A DNA stretch of 64,000 nt from Hugenholtzia roseola DSM 9546. GTDB taxonomy: Bacteria; Bacteroidota; Bacteroidia; Cytophagales; Bernardetiaceae. Under the pieces are notes generated by a model. The model was given only the letters and a program-made list of their open reading frames with translations, was not told the origin of the DNA and searched no databases. The translations under genes and the position numbers were made by a program. Location: assembly GCF_000422585.1 (NCBI RefSeq), contig NZ_KE383884.1:113682-177681 (forward strand), read 5' to 3'. How positions within the stretch are numbered: the stretch's first letter is position 1; each line of letters begins with the position of its first letter. This document shows, piece by piece, positions 43,214 to 52,955 of this stretch.

Positions 43214-44920
43214 ATGCTCCTATCTGTACAAATGCCTTTACTTTTAGACCTCACCGTCGTCTTAGGGGTTTCTATCTTGGTTATCATTGTGCTGCACTAC
43301 CTTAAATTGCCTACCATTATCGGCTTTCTGATAAGCGGCGTTATCGTAGGTCCTCATGGTTTTAGTCTGATTAAAGCCGACCATGACGTAGAGATGTTGG
43401 CAGAAATAGGGGTGATTTTGCTTCTTTTTTCCATCGGCATAGAGTTTTCTTTGGGCAAACTGATGAAAATATGGAAGGCAGTCTTTTTTGGCGGCTCGAT
43501 ACAAGTCTTTCTCACCATAGCCGTCTTTACCGCCTTAGCCTACTATTATAGCTATGATTACTTGCCGATTGCGATTTTTATCGGCTATCTCTTTGCTTTA
43601 AGTAGTACCGCGATTGTCTTAAAATTAATGCAAATAACAGGCGAGGTAGGAACGGCGTATGGTCAGATAATTTTAGCAATCCTTATCTTTCAGGATATTG
43701 CCGTTGTACCCATGATGCTTTCTATCCCTATTCTTATCGGCAGTACGGAAAATTTGGGCGCAGACCTTTTTGATTTGGGTTGGAAATTGGCTCTGGTCTT
43801 ACTCTTTTTAGTGGTAGCGACGAAATTTATTGTGCCGCGCATTTTCAAATTGGTAGTCAAGACCAAAAGCAAGGAACTTTTTATCACCTTTACGCTGGTG
43901 ATGTGCTTTGCCATTGGTGCGATTACCTCTGTGGCAGGTCTTTCTTTGGCTTTGGGTGCTTTTTTGGCAGGTCTTATCATTTCCGAATCGAAGTATAGCC
44001 ATGAGGCAGCAGGTTATATCCTACCTTTCAAAGAAATTTTCACGAGCATCTTCTTTATTTCGGTGGGCATGCTCTTAGATTTGAGCTTTCTTATGGAGCA
44101 GTGGGTAGAAATTTTAATACTAACGGCGATTGTCTTGGTAGTAAAGGCACTTATTGGCGGCTTGGCAGCAGGCATTTTGGGCGTTCCTTTCAAAACAATC
44201 TTGATGGTAGCTTTTGCCGTTTGTCAGGTGGGCGAATTTTCTTTGGTATTGGCAAAACAGGGCATGGATATGGGGATTCTACCCATCGAGGTCTATCAAT
44301 ACTTTTTAGCCGTAGCCATCATCACGATGATACTCACCCCGATTTTGCTCAAATATTCACGCGCCATTACCAATTTTATCCTACTCAAAACACCGCTTCC
44401 CGAATCTTGGCGCAAAAAACTCATTGCCAACAATTCAAAAGCCTTAGCTCTTTTGGCAGGTGAGGAAAAGAAATACAACGACCATCTGGTCATTGTCGGA
44501 TTTGGTATCGTGGGGCGCAGATTGGCAGAAGGCGCAAAACAGACGGGCTTGCAATATGTTATCGTAGAATCGAGCGCACAGGTAGCCTTAGACGATAAAG
44601 ACCATCACGTTGTCTATGGAGATGCCTCTAATACCGAAGTTTTGGAATACGTCAATATCAAAAAGGCGCGAGTAGTTGCCCTAACAGGGGTAGATTTGGA
44701 GCAAAATAAACTTGTGGTGCAAAAAATTAGAGGCGAAAACAAGGACATTTTGATTGTCGGCAGGACGCAATTACAAGAAGAAACGGAGGAACTTATCAAA
44801 GCAGGTGCAGACGAAGTGATTGCAGACGAATACGAAACATCTTTCGAAATTCTGATGCTGACAATGGAAGAGTACCGTCTGGATAAATCCTCCATCGTGC
44901 GCCTGATGCACAGAGTCTAA
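43214..44920 (+). CDS. KefB/CPA2-type cation:proton antiporter with TrkA-N domain
   Basis: 568 aa. Residues 1 to about 390 form 12-13 membrane helices with CPA2 signatures (PTIIGFLISGVIVGPHGF, SSTAIVLKLM, ILIFQDIAVVP). Residues about 424-540 are a Rossmann RCK/TrkA-N domain (HLVIVGFGIVGRRLAEGAKQ) that could bind nucleotide or glutathione-type regulators. The C-terminus lacks a TrkA-C domain. It likely exchanges K+ or Na+ for protons. menA follows closely. Confidence 0.92.
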   Translation: MLLSVQMPLLLDLTVVLGVSILVIIVLHYLKLPTIIGFLISGVIVGPHGFSLIKADHDVEMLAEIGVILLLFSIGIEFSLGKLMKIWKAVFFGGSIQVFLTIAVFTALAYYYSYDYLPIAIFIGYLFALSSTAIVLKLMQITGEVGTAYGQIILAILIFQDIAVVPMMLSIPILIGSTENLGADLFDLGWKLALVLLFLVVATKFIVPRIFKLVVKTKSKELFITFTLVMCFAIGAITSVAGLSLALGAFLAGLIISESKYSHEAAGYILPFKEIFTSIFFISVGMLLDLSFLMEQWVEILILTAIVLVVKALIGGLAAGILGVPFKTILMVAFAVCQVGEFSLVLAKQGMDMGILPIEVYQYFLAVAIITMILTPILLKYSRAITNFILLKTPLPESWRKKLIANNSKALALLAGEEKKYNDHLVIVGFGIVGRRLAEGAKQTGLQYVIVESSAQVALDDKDHHVVYGDASNTEVLEYVNIKKARVVALTGVDLEQNKLVVQKIRGENKDILIVGRTQLQEETEELIKAGADEVIADEYETSFEILMLTMEEYRLDKSSIVRLMHRV

Positions 44921-44977
44921 AAATAGCGTTTTGTTTTGAATCATTTTGTATCATTTGCCTTATTTTTCAGAATCACT

Positions 44978-45883
44978 TTGAAACCATCTCTACAACATTG
45001 GGTAGCGGCAGCACGTTTGCGGACGCTCCCTCTTGCGCTTTCCTCTATCTTGGCAGGCGGCTTACTGGCAATGCCCGACCCCGCTTTCGAGGTCTTGCCC
45101 TTCGTGCTTATTATCCTGACGGCGATTTTTTTGCAGGTGCTTTCCAATTTTGCAAACGACTATGGCGATAGTATTCACGGCGCAGATAGCAGCGAGCGCA
45201 AAGGTCCTAAAAGGGCTGTGCAGCAGGGGCTGATTTCTTCGGCACAAATGAAACGCGCCGTTTGGTTGTTCGCCGCCTTATCCTTTTTTACGGGTCTAAG
45301 TTTGCTCCTCTTTTCGGCATACCGTTGGGGTTGGGAAGCCTTGGTCTTGTTTTTAGTCTTGGGCATTTTTGCGATTGCCGCCGCCATTACCTACACCGCA
45401 GGCAGTTTGCCTTATGGCTACTATGGCTTAGGCGACATTTCGGTTTTGTTTTTTTTCGGAATTGTAGGCGTTTGTGGTACAAATTTTTTATTAGTAGGAA
45501 AATTTATTCCAAACCTTTTGCTTCCTGCCCTTAGTTTGGGGCTTTTTGCCGTTGGCGTGCTGAATCTAAACAATTTGCGCGATATAGAGTCCGACCAAAA
45601 AGCAGGCAAGCGGTCTATTCCTGTCCGCTTGGGCTATGAAAATGGTAAGATTTATCACTACGTCATTTTGATAGCAGGCATGGGCAGCACCCTTATTTTT
45701 GCCCTATTCGAAGCGCAAAAATGGACGCAGTGGCTTTTTCTATTGGCTTTTCCTTTTTTCATTTTCAATCTCATAGCAGTTGGCAAAGCCGCCGAACCAC
45801 AAAATTTAGACCCCTTGCTTAAAAAGTTGGCACTTAGCACGCTATTTTTTGCCCTTTTGTTGGGAATAGGGGCAGTATTGTAA
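44978..45883 (+). CDS. menA: 1,4-dihydroxy-2-naphthoate polyprenyltransferase MenA
   Basis: About 301 aa. This UbiA-superfamily enzyme attaches the polyprenyl side chain in menaquinone synthesis. HWVAAARLRTLPLALSSILA at the start, NFANDYGDSIHGADSSERKG (first Asp-rich motif) and NNLRDIESDQKAGKRSIPVR (second) are diagnostic. No ATG precedes the conserved N-terminus. The frame begins with TTG at 44978, preferred because it gives KPSLQHWVAAARL, or with TTG at 44936. The antiporter gene ends 57 bp upstream, so co-transcription is possible. Confidence 0.92.
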   Translation: MKPSLQHWVAAARLRTLPLALSSILAGGLLAMPDPAFEVLPFVLIILTAIFLQVLSNFANDYGDSIHGADSSERKGPKRAVQQGLISSAQMKRAVWLFAALSFFTGLSLLLFSAYRWGWEALVLFLVLGIFAIAAAITYTAGSLPYGYYGLGDISVLFFFGIVGVCGTNFLLVGKFIPNLLLPALSLGLFAVGVLNLNNLRDIESDQKAGKRSIPVRLGYENGKIYHYVILIAGMGSTLIFALFEAQKWTQWLFLLAFPFFIFNLIAVGKAAEPQNLDPLLKKLALSTLFFALLLGIGAVL

Positions 45884-45968
45884 AAAGTAAAAGCTATTTG
45901 AAATTTATTTTCAAACTTTCGTAGCAATCTCTTATCAGTATTCAATAATAAGCATCAAAATCTACACT

Positions 45969-46002
45969 GAAAGCCTAAATACAAAGTAGTTTGGGCTTTT
46001 TG
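45969..46002 (+). terminator. Probable intrinsic terminator after menA
   Basis: AAAGCC-TAAA / TTTG-GGCTTT stem with a 10-nt loop, followed by TTTT, about 85 bp after the menA stop. Confidence 0.65.
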
Positions 46003-46166
46003 CGGTGGCACTTTTTTATACTTTTTTAAGAAAACATTTTTTGCTCTCCTTTGTTTTGATAGCAACACTATCCAAAAAATACGCACTACTTTTCTTTTTA
46101 AAAAGTTTTACTTTTAAGACTGCGCTCTACTCCTGACATTTTCTTTCTACCTAAACCCTTGTTTTC

Positions 46167-47555
46167 ATGAACGCTTCCTTCCCTGCTGTGGGTCGGGTTA
46201 CGAATCCGATAAAACAGTTTATCAATAGCTCTTCGGCTAGTGGCATTGTGCTTTTTATCAGTGCCTTGCTGTCCTTGCTTATCGCAAATAGTTTTTTATC
46301 TGAAACATTTGCTTTACTTTGGCAGACCAAATTTACCATTGGCATTGGGGCTTTTAAATTGAGCAAGCCGCTTTTGTATTGGATAAATGATGGCTTGATG
46401 TCGATGTTCTTTTTTGTGGTAGGCTTAGAATTGAAGCGTGAAATCTTGGAAGGCGAGCTTTCGCGCCCACGCAACGCGCTGTTGCCTATCGTGGCGGGCA
46501 TAGGTGGCATGCTGATGCCTGCCCTGATTTATTGGCGTTTTAATGCGAATTTTGAATCAATAAGTGGCTGGGGTATCCCAATGGCTACCGATATTGCCTT
46601 TGCTTTGGGCGTGCTTTTCCTTTTGGGCAAGCGCGTGCCACTTTCTCTCAAAATATTTCTCACTGCCTTAGCGATAATAGACGATTTGGGTGCAGTCTTG
46701 GTGATTGCTATTTTTTATACTTCAAAAATTTCACTCCTACATGTGGGCATTGGCTTGCTCTTTTTGGGTCTGATGTTTGGGGCAAATCGTCTGGGGATTC
46801 GCCATGTTTTGGTCTATGGCGTGCTGGGTATTGGCGGCTTGTGGTTGGCGTTTTTGCTTTCGGGCGTGCATGCGACCATTGCGGCGGTCTTGGCAGCCTT
46901 CACCATTCCCGCCTCGGTGCGCATTTCCAAAGTGGCGTATGAGCAAAAGATGAAATTTCTGTTGGCGCGTTTTGAAGCCTGCCCCCCTACTTCAAGCTCG
47001 ATGATAACGCCACAGATGCAGGAGGTTTTAGACGACATCAAAATCACAACCGATTCCGCCATTCCGCCCCTACAAAAGCTCGAACACGCCATGCACCCCT
47101 TAGTGGCTTTTGTCGTGATGCCCATTTTTGCCCTCGCCAATGCTGGGGTTGCCCTTTCAGGCGATATTGGAGCTGCCTTTAAAAGCCCTGTGGCTTTGGG
47201 CGTAATGTTTGGACTCATTTTGGGAAAGGTGGTAGGAATTGTAGGCTTCGTCTTTCTTTTCGAAAAGCTAAAAATTGTCAAACTGCCCAAAAGCCTGACC
47301 TATTTGCACCTGATAGGCGTTGCTTTTTTAGCCGCCATCGGCTTTACCATGTCGCTTTTTATTACCTCATTGGCTTTTGAAAACGAAACTTATATCCTAC
47401 AAGCCAAAATCGGAATCCTATCTGCTTCCTTTATTGCAGGTCTAATAGGATATTTCATACTCAAATTTTCACTTGCCAAGCCCTCAAATTTAGACGACGA
47501 TACCCCCTCGGCAAAAGAGGAAAAAATGGAAGATTGGGCTTTAGAAGGGAAATAA
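46167..47555 (+). CDS. nhaA: Na+/H+ antiporter NhaA
   Basis: 462 aa with about 12 helices. NhaA hallmarks are DGLMSMFFFVVGLELKREIL, WGIPMATDIAFALGVLFLLG and ALAIIDDLGAVLVIAIFY, the last with the paired aspartates that bind and transport Na+. Its conserved later segment is HPLVAFVVMPIFALANAGV. The length exceeds E. coli NhaA (388 aa) because of an insertion in the middle and a charged C-terminal tail, both frequent in Bacteroidota. A strong terminator follows. Confidence 0.97.
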   Translation: MNASFPAVGRVTNPIKQFINSSSASGIVLFISALLSLLIANSFLSETFALLWQTKFTIGIGAFKLSKPLLYWINDGLMSMFFFVVGLELKREILEGELSRPRNALLPIVAGIGGMLMPALIYWRFNANFESISGWGIPMATDIAFALGVLFLLGKRVPLSLKIFLTALAIIDDLGAVLVIAIFYTSKISLLHVGIGLLFLGLMFGANRLGIRHVLVYGVLGIGGLWLAFLLSGVHATIAAVLAAFTIPASVRISKVAYEQKMKFLLARFEACPPTSSSMITPQMQEVLDDIKITTDSAIPPLQKLEHAMHPLVAFVVMPIFALANAGVALSGDIGAAFKSPVALGVMFGLILGKVVGIVGFVFLFEKLKIVKLPKSLTYLHLIGVAFLAAIGFTMSLFITSLAFENETYILQAKIGILSASFIAGLIGYFILKFSLAKPSNLDDDTPSAKEEKMEDWALEGK

Positions 47556-47594
47556 ATGCTTATTTGAAAAATACAGATTTAATGCTGCATAGTT

Positions 47595-47636
47595 TAATTA
47601 GACAAGGGTAAGTTTTTTGCTCTTGTCTAATTTTTT
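47595..47636 (+). terminator. Rho-independent terminator of nhaA
   Basis: A perfect 11-bp outer stem AATTAGACAAG / CTTGTCTAATT followed by T6, with a T-rich loop. Read on the minus strand it is also followed by A/T-rich DNA, but the restriction-modification operon ends beyond it at 47698. Confidence 0.88.
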
Positions 47637-47697
47637 ATATTTTAGCTATTTTTTGTAGTAAGAAACGCCTCTAACAAGGTTAGACTTTGTTGGTCTA

Positions 47698-48573
47698 TCA
47701 TTTAAAGATAAGGTTAGGCGCGGTGCATTTTTTCGTTACTATCTTCGAATTATTTAGTTCAAAGTTTGCTATAAAAACCTCTTTTCCTAATTGGTCTGAA
47801 TTTTCTGCTTGGTTTGGCTTTGCCGAATTTACGTTTCGCATACCATACATTAAGTTCCATTCGGTAATATTGGCAAAAGAAAATAAATCTTTGATATAGT
47901 CGCAATTATCGTAAGTTATCAACCATTTATGATGACAATTTTTCATCACTTCTGCAAATCTTTCGTGGTCAAAACCTTTATGCAATTTTCCATTTTTGCC
48001 GTAAAGTGCTGATTTAGTGGCAGAAAAATAAGGTGGGTCAAGAAAAATAAATACGTTTTCCCCTTCTGTTTTTACAACTTTTTCGTAGTCTAAGTTGGTG
48101 ATTTTTGTATTTTTAACTACATTTTTTAAAAGTCCTAAACGTTGAATACTGCTTTCTGTAAATCGTTTTTGAAAGGCTTGCTCTGAAAAACCTCCTGCTT
48201 CGGTCGTACCTGAAAAGGTAATTCTATTAAACACAAAAAAAGCACTTGCTTTTTTTATATCATCAAAAGTATCGATATTTTTACCTAAAAATTTATGTAA
48301 CTCTTTACCATTTTCAAATTCATTTTTCCAAATATTTACCTGATTTACAACACTTTGTAAGTCTTTTTGTGCGTACTCCCAAAATTTATATAATTCAAAA
48401 TATAAATCATTTATCCAATATCTTTTATCAGGATAAAGTTGTTTTAATGCCAAAAAAACTGAAGCACCACCCACAAAAGGCTCTCTAAATTCTTCAAAAT
48501 GAGGAATTAAGGGCAAAATTTGCTCTAATGCTTTACTTTTTCCGCCAGGGTATCTTAGTGGGCTTTTTATCAT
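47698..48573 (-). CDS. Dam-type DNA adenine methyltransferase of a restriction-modification pair
   Basis: 291 aa. This N6-adenine methyltransferase of the alpha class (Dam/DpnM/EcoRV type) has the SAM-binding motif SPLRYPGGKSKALEQILPLI at the N-terminus, FREPFVGGASVFL, and the catalytic FLDPPYFSATK. A target-recognition domain follows. It shares an operon with the gene at 48578 (4-bp gap, R gene first), so it protects host DNA against that nuclease. Dam-type enzymes often modify GATC, but the recognition site is not proven here. Confidence 0.93.
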   Translation of the reverse strand: MIKSPLRYPGGKSKALEQILPLIPHFEEFREPFVGGASVFLALKQLYPDKRYWINDLYFELYKFWEYAQKDLQSVVNQVNIWKNEFENGKELHKFLGKNIDTFDDIKKASAFFVFNRITFSGTTEAGGFSEQAFQKRFTESSIQRLGLLKNVVKNTKITNLDYEKVVKTEGENVFIFLDPPYFSATKSALYGKNGKLHKGFDHERFAEVMKNCHHKWLITYDNCDYIKDLFSFANITEWNLMYGMRNVNSAKPNQAENSDQLGKEVFIANFELNNSKIVTKKCTAPNLIFK

Positions 48574-48577
48574 AATT

Positions 48578-49675
48578 TTATGCTTTTTTTAAAATTACCA
48601 AAAAATTGTTTATTTGTGCTTCTTCAAATAGATTCGTAATTAATTCTTTTTGTGTGTCTTTAAACTTGTTTTTGGTGAAAAATTTGTCTAGCTTTGCATT
48701 TTCAGCATTTGAATTGATTTCTGATTTTAGTTTAGAGGAAGTCAAAAGTAAAACAGGACTTGCATTTTTTGCTTTTCCATTTACTTCTGTATTTTTCAAA
48801 TTGGTATATAAAATCATTTTGAGCAAACCGTCTTTAATGTCGCTTTTGCTCGGCAGAAGGCTTGATTTTGAGTGTTTTCCTTCTATTAAATAAACATCTT
48901 TGTTGTCTATTCTTATTTCATCAACTGTCAAAAAATATTGTCCGCCTAAATAGTTTGTAATCGTAATTTTTGCCTTTGTCAAAGTTTCTAAAACTTCTTT
49001 GGGTTGCAGGGTTACAAATTCTCTGTTCTGTGCGTCTTTTGCTTTTTGGCGTGAAAACTCCATAAATTCTTTGGCACTTTTGCTAATCATTGTCGCAAAA
49101 TCGTCTATGCCTTTTTCGCTGTGCATTTGCACTTTTGCTTTCTTGCTTATTTTAGCATAACTACTTTTTACTTTGCCGATTATATCCGAAAAATTATCAT
49201 TTAACTCCTGCAAATTCCAGTGTAGAGCGGAACTATGATAGACTGAAATTTCTTGAATTTTGGCTAAAACATACTGATTATCAAACGCTTGGTTGGTAAT
49301 TTTGTTGTCATAATTATCATTTTTTTCTGCTTTGTCGTAATACGCTAAAATTACATACACATCAAGCAAGGACATCATAGAAACTGTATCCCACTGAATA
49401 AAATCCCTATCACCATCAAAACCTTCATCTTTCACCACAGGAATAACAGTAATTTTCTTGCCATTTGCCAAAGTATTATACACTCTTTCATAAGGATACG
49501 ACCTTGTTCGCTTGGGCGAAACCCATTTTGAAATCGCAAAATTTAGTTTCTTTTCAGAATAAATGCAGGAAGTTGGACAAGTATTTATATCAAAATCTTT
49601 GCCATTAATTGTTTCCAATTCGTTGGCAAGAAATACTTGGTATTGTAGTCCCGTTATGGTAGCGTTGATTTGCAT
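48578..49675 (-). CDS. Probable type II restriction endonuclease
   Basis: 365 aa from the ATG at 49675 (a TTG lies 14 codons upstream). No close family is named with certainty. The segment YFLTVDEIRIDNKDVYLIEG followed by KHSKS contains a D-x(n)-E-x-K arrangement typical of PD-(D/E)XK nucleases. Its position directly upstream of, and four bases from, a Dam-type methylase gene makes a cognate restriction enzyme the best reading. The N-terminal half includes GFDGDRDFIQWDT and a long helical region. Confidence 0.8.
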   Translation of the reverse strand: MQINATITGLQYQVFLANELETINGKDFDINTCPTSCIYSEKKLNFAISKWVSPKRTRSYPYERVYNTLANGKKITVIPVVKDEGFDGDRDFIQWDTVSMMSLLDVYVILAYYDKAEKNDNYDNKITNQAFDNQYVLAKIQEISVYHSSALHWNLQELNDNFSDIIGKVKSSYAKISKKAKVQMHSEKGIDDFATMISKSAKEFMEFSRQKAKDAQNREFVTLQPKEVLETLTKAKITITNYLGGQYFLTVDEIRIDNKDVYLIEGKHSKSSLLPSKSDIKDGLLKMILYTNLKNTEVNGKAKNASPVLLLTSSKLKSEINSNAENAKLDKFFTKNKFKDTQKELITNLFEEAQINNFLVILKKA

Positions 49676-49720
49676 TGTGTAAAACTCTGGTAGAATAGTA
49701 TAGCCAAAAAACTTCAAAAT

Positions 49721-49749
49721 CCCCCAATAAGCTCACCGCCTATTGGGGG
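49721..49749 (-). terminator. Hairpin terminator after sucA
   Basis: A perfect 9-bp stem CCCCCAATA / TATTGGGGG with an 11-nt loop lies 20 bp after the sucA stop. On the minus strand it is followed by ATTTTGAAG, so termination is plausible although the T-run is short. Confidence 0.65.
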
Positions 49750-49769
49750 TATCAGAAAAGCGATTGGGT

Positions 49770-52571
49770 TTAAATGGTTTCAGCAAAGGCAGTATTGACG
49801 ATAGTTTCCTGCTCTTTGTTGTGTACCTTGTAATACCCTGTGGCAGGCGAGGCACTGGCTTTGCGTGAGATAACTTTCAACTTACTACCTTCCCACTCTT
49901 TGTAGAGCATACGCAAGAAAAACTCCCAGCCGCCCATATTTTCGGGTTCTTCCTGTACCCAAACGACCTCGACATTTTTCTTGTATTTTGCCAATTCTTC
50001 ATAGAAACGCTTTTTGGGGAAAGGGTGAAGCTGCTCCAGACGCAGGATAGCCACATCTTTTCGCCCGTCTTCTTGTCGTTTTTTGTCTAAATCGTAATAG
50101 ACCTTTCCCGAACAGACCAAAACGCGCTTCACCTTTTTAGCCTCCGCATAGGTATCGCCATAAATTTCTTCAAATTTGCCTTGTGTAAATTCGGTCATAT
50201 CCGAATAAAACTCTTCACGACGCAAAAATGACTTAGGCGACATCACGACGCAAGGCTTGCGAAACTCCCACTTCACCTGACGGCGAAGCAAGTGAAAGAG
50301 GTTTGCCGCCGAAGTAAGATTGGCTACTACCATGTTGTATTCCGCCGAAAGCTGTAAGAAACGCTCCAAACGTGCGCTCGAATGTTCGGGTCCTTGTCCT
50401 TCATAGCCATGTGGCAGCAAAAGCGTAACGCCGTTCATTCTGTTCCACTTGCTTTCTGTGCTGCTGATAAATTGGTCTATCATCACCTGTGCGCCATTGG
50501 CAAAGTCGCCAAATTGGGCTTCCCAAATCACAAGGGCGTTGGGATTTGCCATGCTATAACCAAATTCGAAGCCTAAAACGCCATACTCGGAAAGCAAGGA
50601 ATTGTAAATTTCGAAAGTAGGCAAATTGCCCGTACTAAGAGCATTGAGGCTATTGTACTGCTGATTCTTTTCGGCATCTACCAAAACGGCGTGGCGATGT
50701 GAAAACGTGCCTCGACGCACATCTTGTCCGCTCATACGAACAGGGCTTCCCTCTAAAAGCAAAGAACCATAAGCCAAAAGTTCGGCATCAGGCCAAGCCA
50801 ATTTTTTGGTTTCGAAGAAGCGTTCCTTGCGCTCGGAAAGGAGTTTTTCTATCTGTCGCAAAGGTTTGAAGCCTTCGGGCAAAGTAGTGAGGGCTGTTCC
50901 TACTTTTTCTATCATCTCTGCCGAAATGCTGGTATCGGGCGAAGTTTCAAAATCTGCGGGTGTGGCACGGCGAAGGGCTTTCCAATCTTGCTCCAAATCC
51001 TGATACTTGTAGGGCAGTGCCTTCTGACGAACATCATCTAAACGGTCTTGCAGCATTGCCTTAAACTCTTTTTCCATCTTATCGGCAAGCTCCGCCATGG
51101 CTGCATTTTCATTTTTGAGCCTATTGATATAGATTTGGCGCGTATTGGGGTGCTTCGAAATAAGATTGTAGAGCAAAGGCTGCGTAAATTTGGGTTCGTC
51201 TGACTCGTTATGCCCATGCTTGCGATAACAGACCAAATCTATATACACGTCTTTGCCAAATTGCTGTCTAAATTCGGTAGCCAAGCGGACGGCAAAAACT
51301 ACCGCTTCGGGGTCGTCGCCATTGACGTGAATTTCGGGAGCTTCGGTGAGTTGCGAAATATCGGTACAATAATTTGAAGAACGCGCCTCGTCAAAGTCGG
51401 TGGTGAAACCTACCTGATTATTGATGACAAAATGAATTGTACCCCCAACCTGATAGGCAGGCAGTTCGGACATCTGCGCAATTTCATAGACAATTCCCTG
51501 CCCTGCTAAGGCGGCATCACCATGAATAAGAATAGGCAGCGCACGCTTCGGGTTTCGGCTATAATTGTGGTCTATTTTGGCACGCACAAAACCCTGCACC
51601 ACAGGATTTACAGCCTCTAAGTGTGAAGGATTTGGCGCAAGTTTGAGATGTACTTTTTTCCCTTTTGGCGTTTCTACCAAAGAAGAAAAGCCCATGTGGT
51701 ACTTCACATCACCATCACCTAAGCCCAAACTCTCTTCGGAAACATACCCTTCAAACTCGGTAAAAATATGCTCGTAAGTTTTTTGCATGATGTTTGCTAA
51801 GACGTTCAAACGTCCGCGGTGCGCCATGCCAATGACTACCTCCTCTACCCCTTGTTCGGCGGCAGTGGTAATAATTTCGTCTAAGGCAGGAATGGTAGAT
51901 TCGCCTCCTTCCAAAGAAAAGCGTTTCTGACCGATAAACTTGGTATGTAAGAAGTTCTCAAAAATCGTAGATTCATTGAGTTTGCGCAAGATGCGTTCTT
52001 TCTCTTGGGTAGAAAGTTGGAAAGCAGGATATTCTGTTTCTACTTTTTTTCTAAACCAATAGCGAATATCAGGGTCGCGAATCCCCATAAATTCGAAGCC
52101 GATTGCGCCCTCGTATATCTTTTTGAGGTGGTCGATGATTTGGCGTAGTGTGGCTTTGCCCAATCCAATTTCATTCCCTGCACGAAAAGACGTGTCTAAG
52201 TCGGCTTCTGATAAGCCAAAGTCTGCCAACGCCAAACGCGCCTTTCGGTCGCGACGGGGGCGCACAGGGTTTGTTTTGGCTTGCAAGTGTCCGCGCAAGC
52301 GGTAGCCGTCGATGAGCTTTTTGACCGAAATCTCTTTTTTGAGCATATCTTCATCTATGCCCACTGCGCTGCCATTGGCAAAGGTTGTTTTAGGGCTACC
52401 GTTGGCTACAAGTGTGCCATTTTCCGCGTCATAGTCGGCTTGTGAAAACTCAAAGCCTTCGAAAAAATTGCGCCAGCTCTCTTCTACGGAGTGCGGATTT
52501 TGTTGGTAGCTGCGGTATAGTTGGTCTATGTAGCCTACTTCCGCATTAGAGAGATAAGAGAATTTGTCCAT
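49770..52571 (-). CDS. sucA: 2-oxoglutarate dehydrogenase E1 component
   Basis: 933 aa. This thiamine-diphosphate-dependent E1 subunit decarboxylates 2-oxoglutarate in the TCA cycle. It begins MDKFSYLSNAEVGYIDQLYR and has EEVVIGMAHRGRLNVLAN, LIHGDAALAGQGIVYEIAQM, HFVINNQVGFTTDFDEARSS (ThDP and Mg2+ binding) and the C-terminal LLPHGYEGQGPEHSSARLER. All are canonical. The partner sucB (E2) is not adjacent in the window. Length matches the family. Confidence 0.97.
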   Translation of the reverse strand: MDKFSYLSNAEVGYIDQLYRSYQQNPHSVEESWRNFFEGFEFSQADYDAENGTLVANGSPKTTFANGSAVGIDEDMLKKEISVKKLIDGYRLRGHLQAKTNPVRPRRDRKARLALADFGLSEADLDTSFRAGNEIGLGKATLRQIIDHLKKIYEGAIGFEFMGIRDPDIRYWFRKKVETEYPAFQLSTQEKERILRKLNESTIFENFLHTKFIGQKRFSLEGGESTIPALDEIITTAAEQGVEEVVIGMAHRGRLNVLANIMQKTYEHIFTEFEGYVSEESLGLGDGDVKYHMGFSSLVETPKGKKVHLKLAPNPSHLEAVNPVVQGFVRAKIDHNYSRNPKRALPILIHGDAALAGQGIVYEIAQMSELPAYQVGGTIHFVINNQVGFTTDFDEARSSNYCTDISQLTEAPEIHVNGDDPEAVVFAVRLATEFRQQFGKDVYIDLVCYRKHGHNESDEPKFTQPLLYNLISKHPNTRQIYINRLKNENAAMAELADKMEKEFKAMLQDRLDDVRQKALPYKYQDLEQDWKALRRATPADFETSPDTSISAEMIEKVGTALTTLPEGFKPLRQIEKLLSERKERFFETKKLAWPDAELLAYGSLLLEGSPVRMSGQDVRRGTFSHRHAVLVDAEKNQQYNSLNALSTGNLPTFEIYNSLLSEYGVLGFEFGYSMANPNALVIWEAQFGDFANGAQVMIDQFISSTESKWNRMNGVTLLLPHGYEGQGPEHSSARLERFLQLSAEYNMVVANLTSAANLFHLLRRQVKWEFRKPCVVMSPKSFLRREEFYSDMTEFTQGKFEEIYGDTYAEAKKVKRVLVCSGKVYYDLDKKRQEDGRKDVAILRLEQLHPFPKKRFYEELAKYKKNVEVVWVQEEPENMGGWEFFLRMLYKEWEGSKLKVISRKASASPATGYYKVHNKEQETIVNTAFAETI

Positions 52572-52955
52572 AATATAGAGGTATGAAATCGGGCAAAAAT
52601 TCAGATTTTGAGAGAAAGGTGAAGGTTTGGAAAGCTACAAGGGCTAAATTCAGACAAAAATACGGCTTTTCTTTCTATTTGCCTAATTGATTTCCTTTTC
52701 AGTACCGCATTTTACTTTTTTTGAGTAAAATTAAGATAGTTGGGCAGGAAGTAATGACAAAAAATAAGGACAAGAAATAAGGACGAAAAGCAAGATGGCA
52801 GTACCTCCCTCTTACTTTTTTTCTAAATCAGTCCGCCTCTCTGCAAACTTTCAAAATCATACGCCTTTTTTAAATCTTACCCTGTTTTCTACTATTTCAT
52901 TTCAAAGATTAATTTTATCAAATCCCCTTTACAAAACAAAAAACAATAGACTTTT
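52572..52955. other. Intergenic stretch between divergent genes; nothing recognised
   Basis: 384 bp separating sucA (minus) and the LRR gene (plus). AT-rich with no credible gene and no repeat-family member. It should contain both promoters, but no exact TTG-N19/20-TAnnTTTG match was found by eye. Confidence 0.5.
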
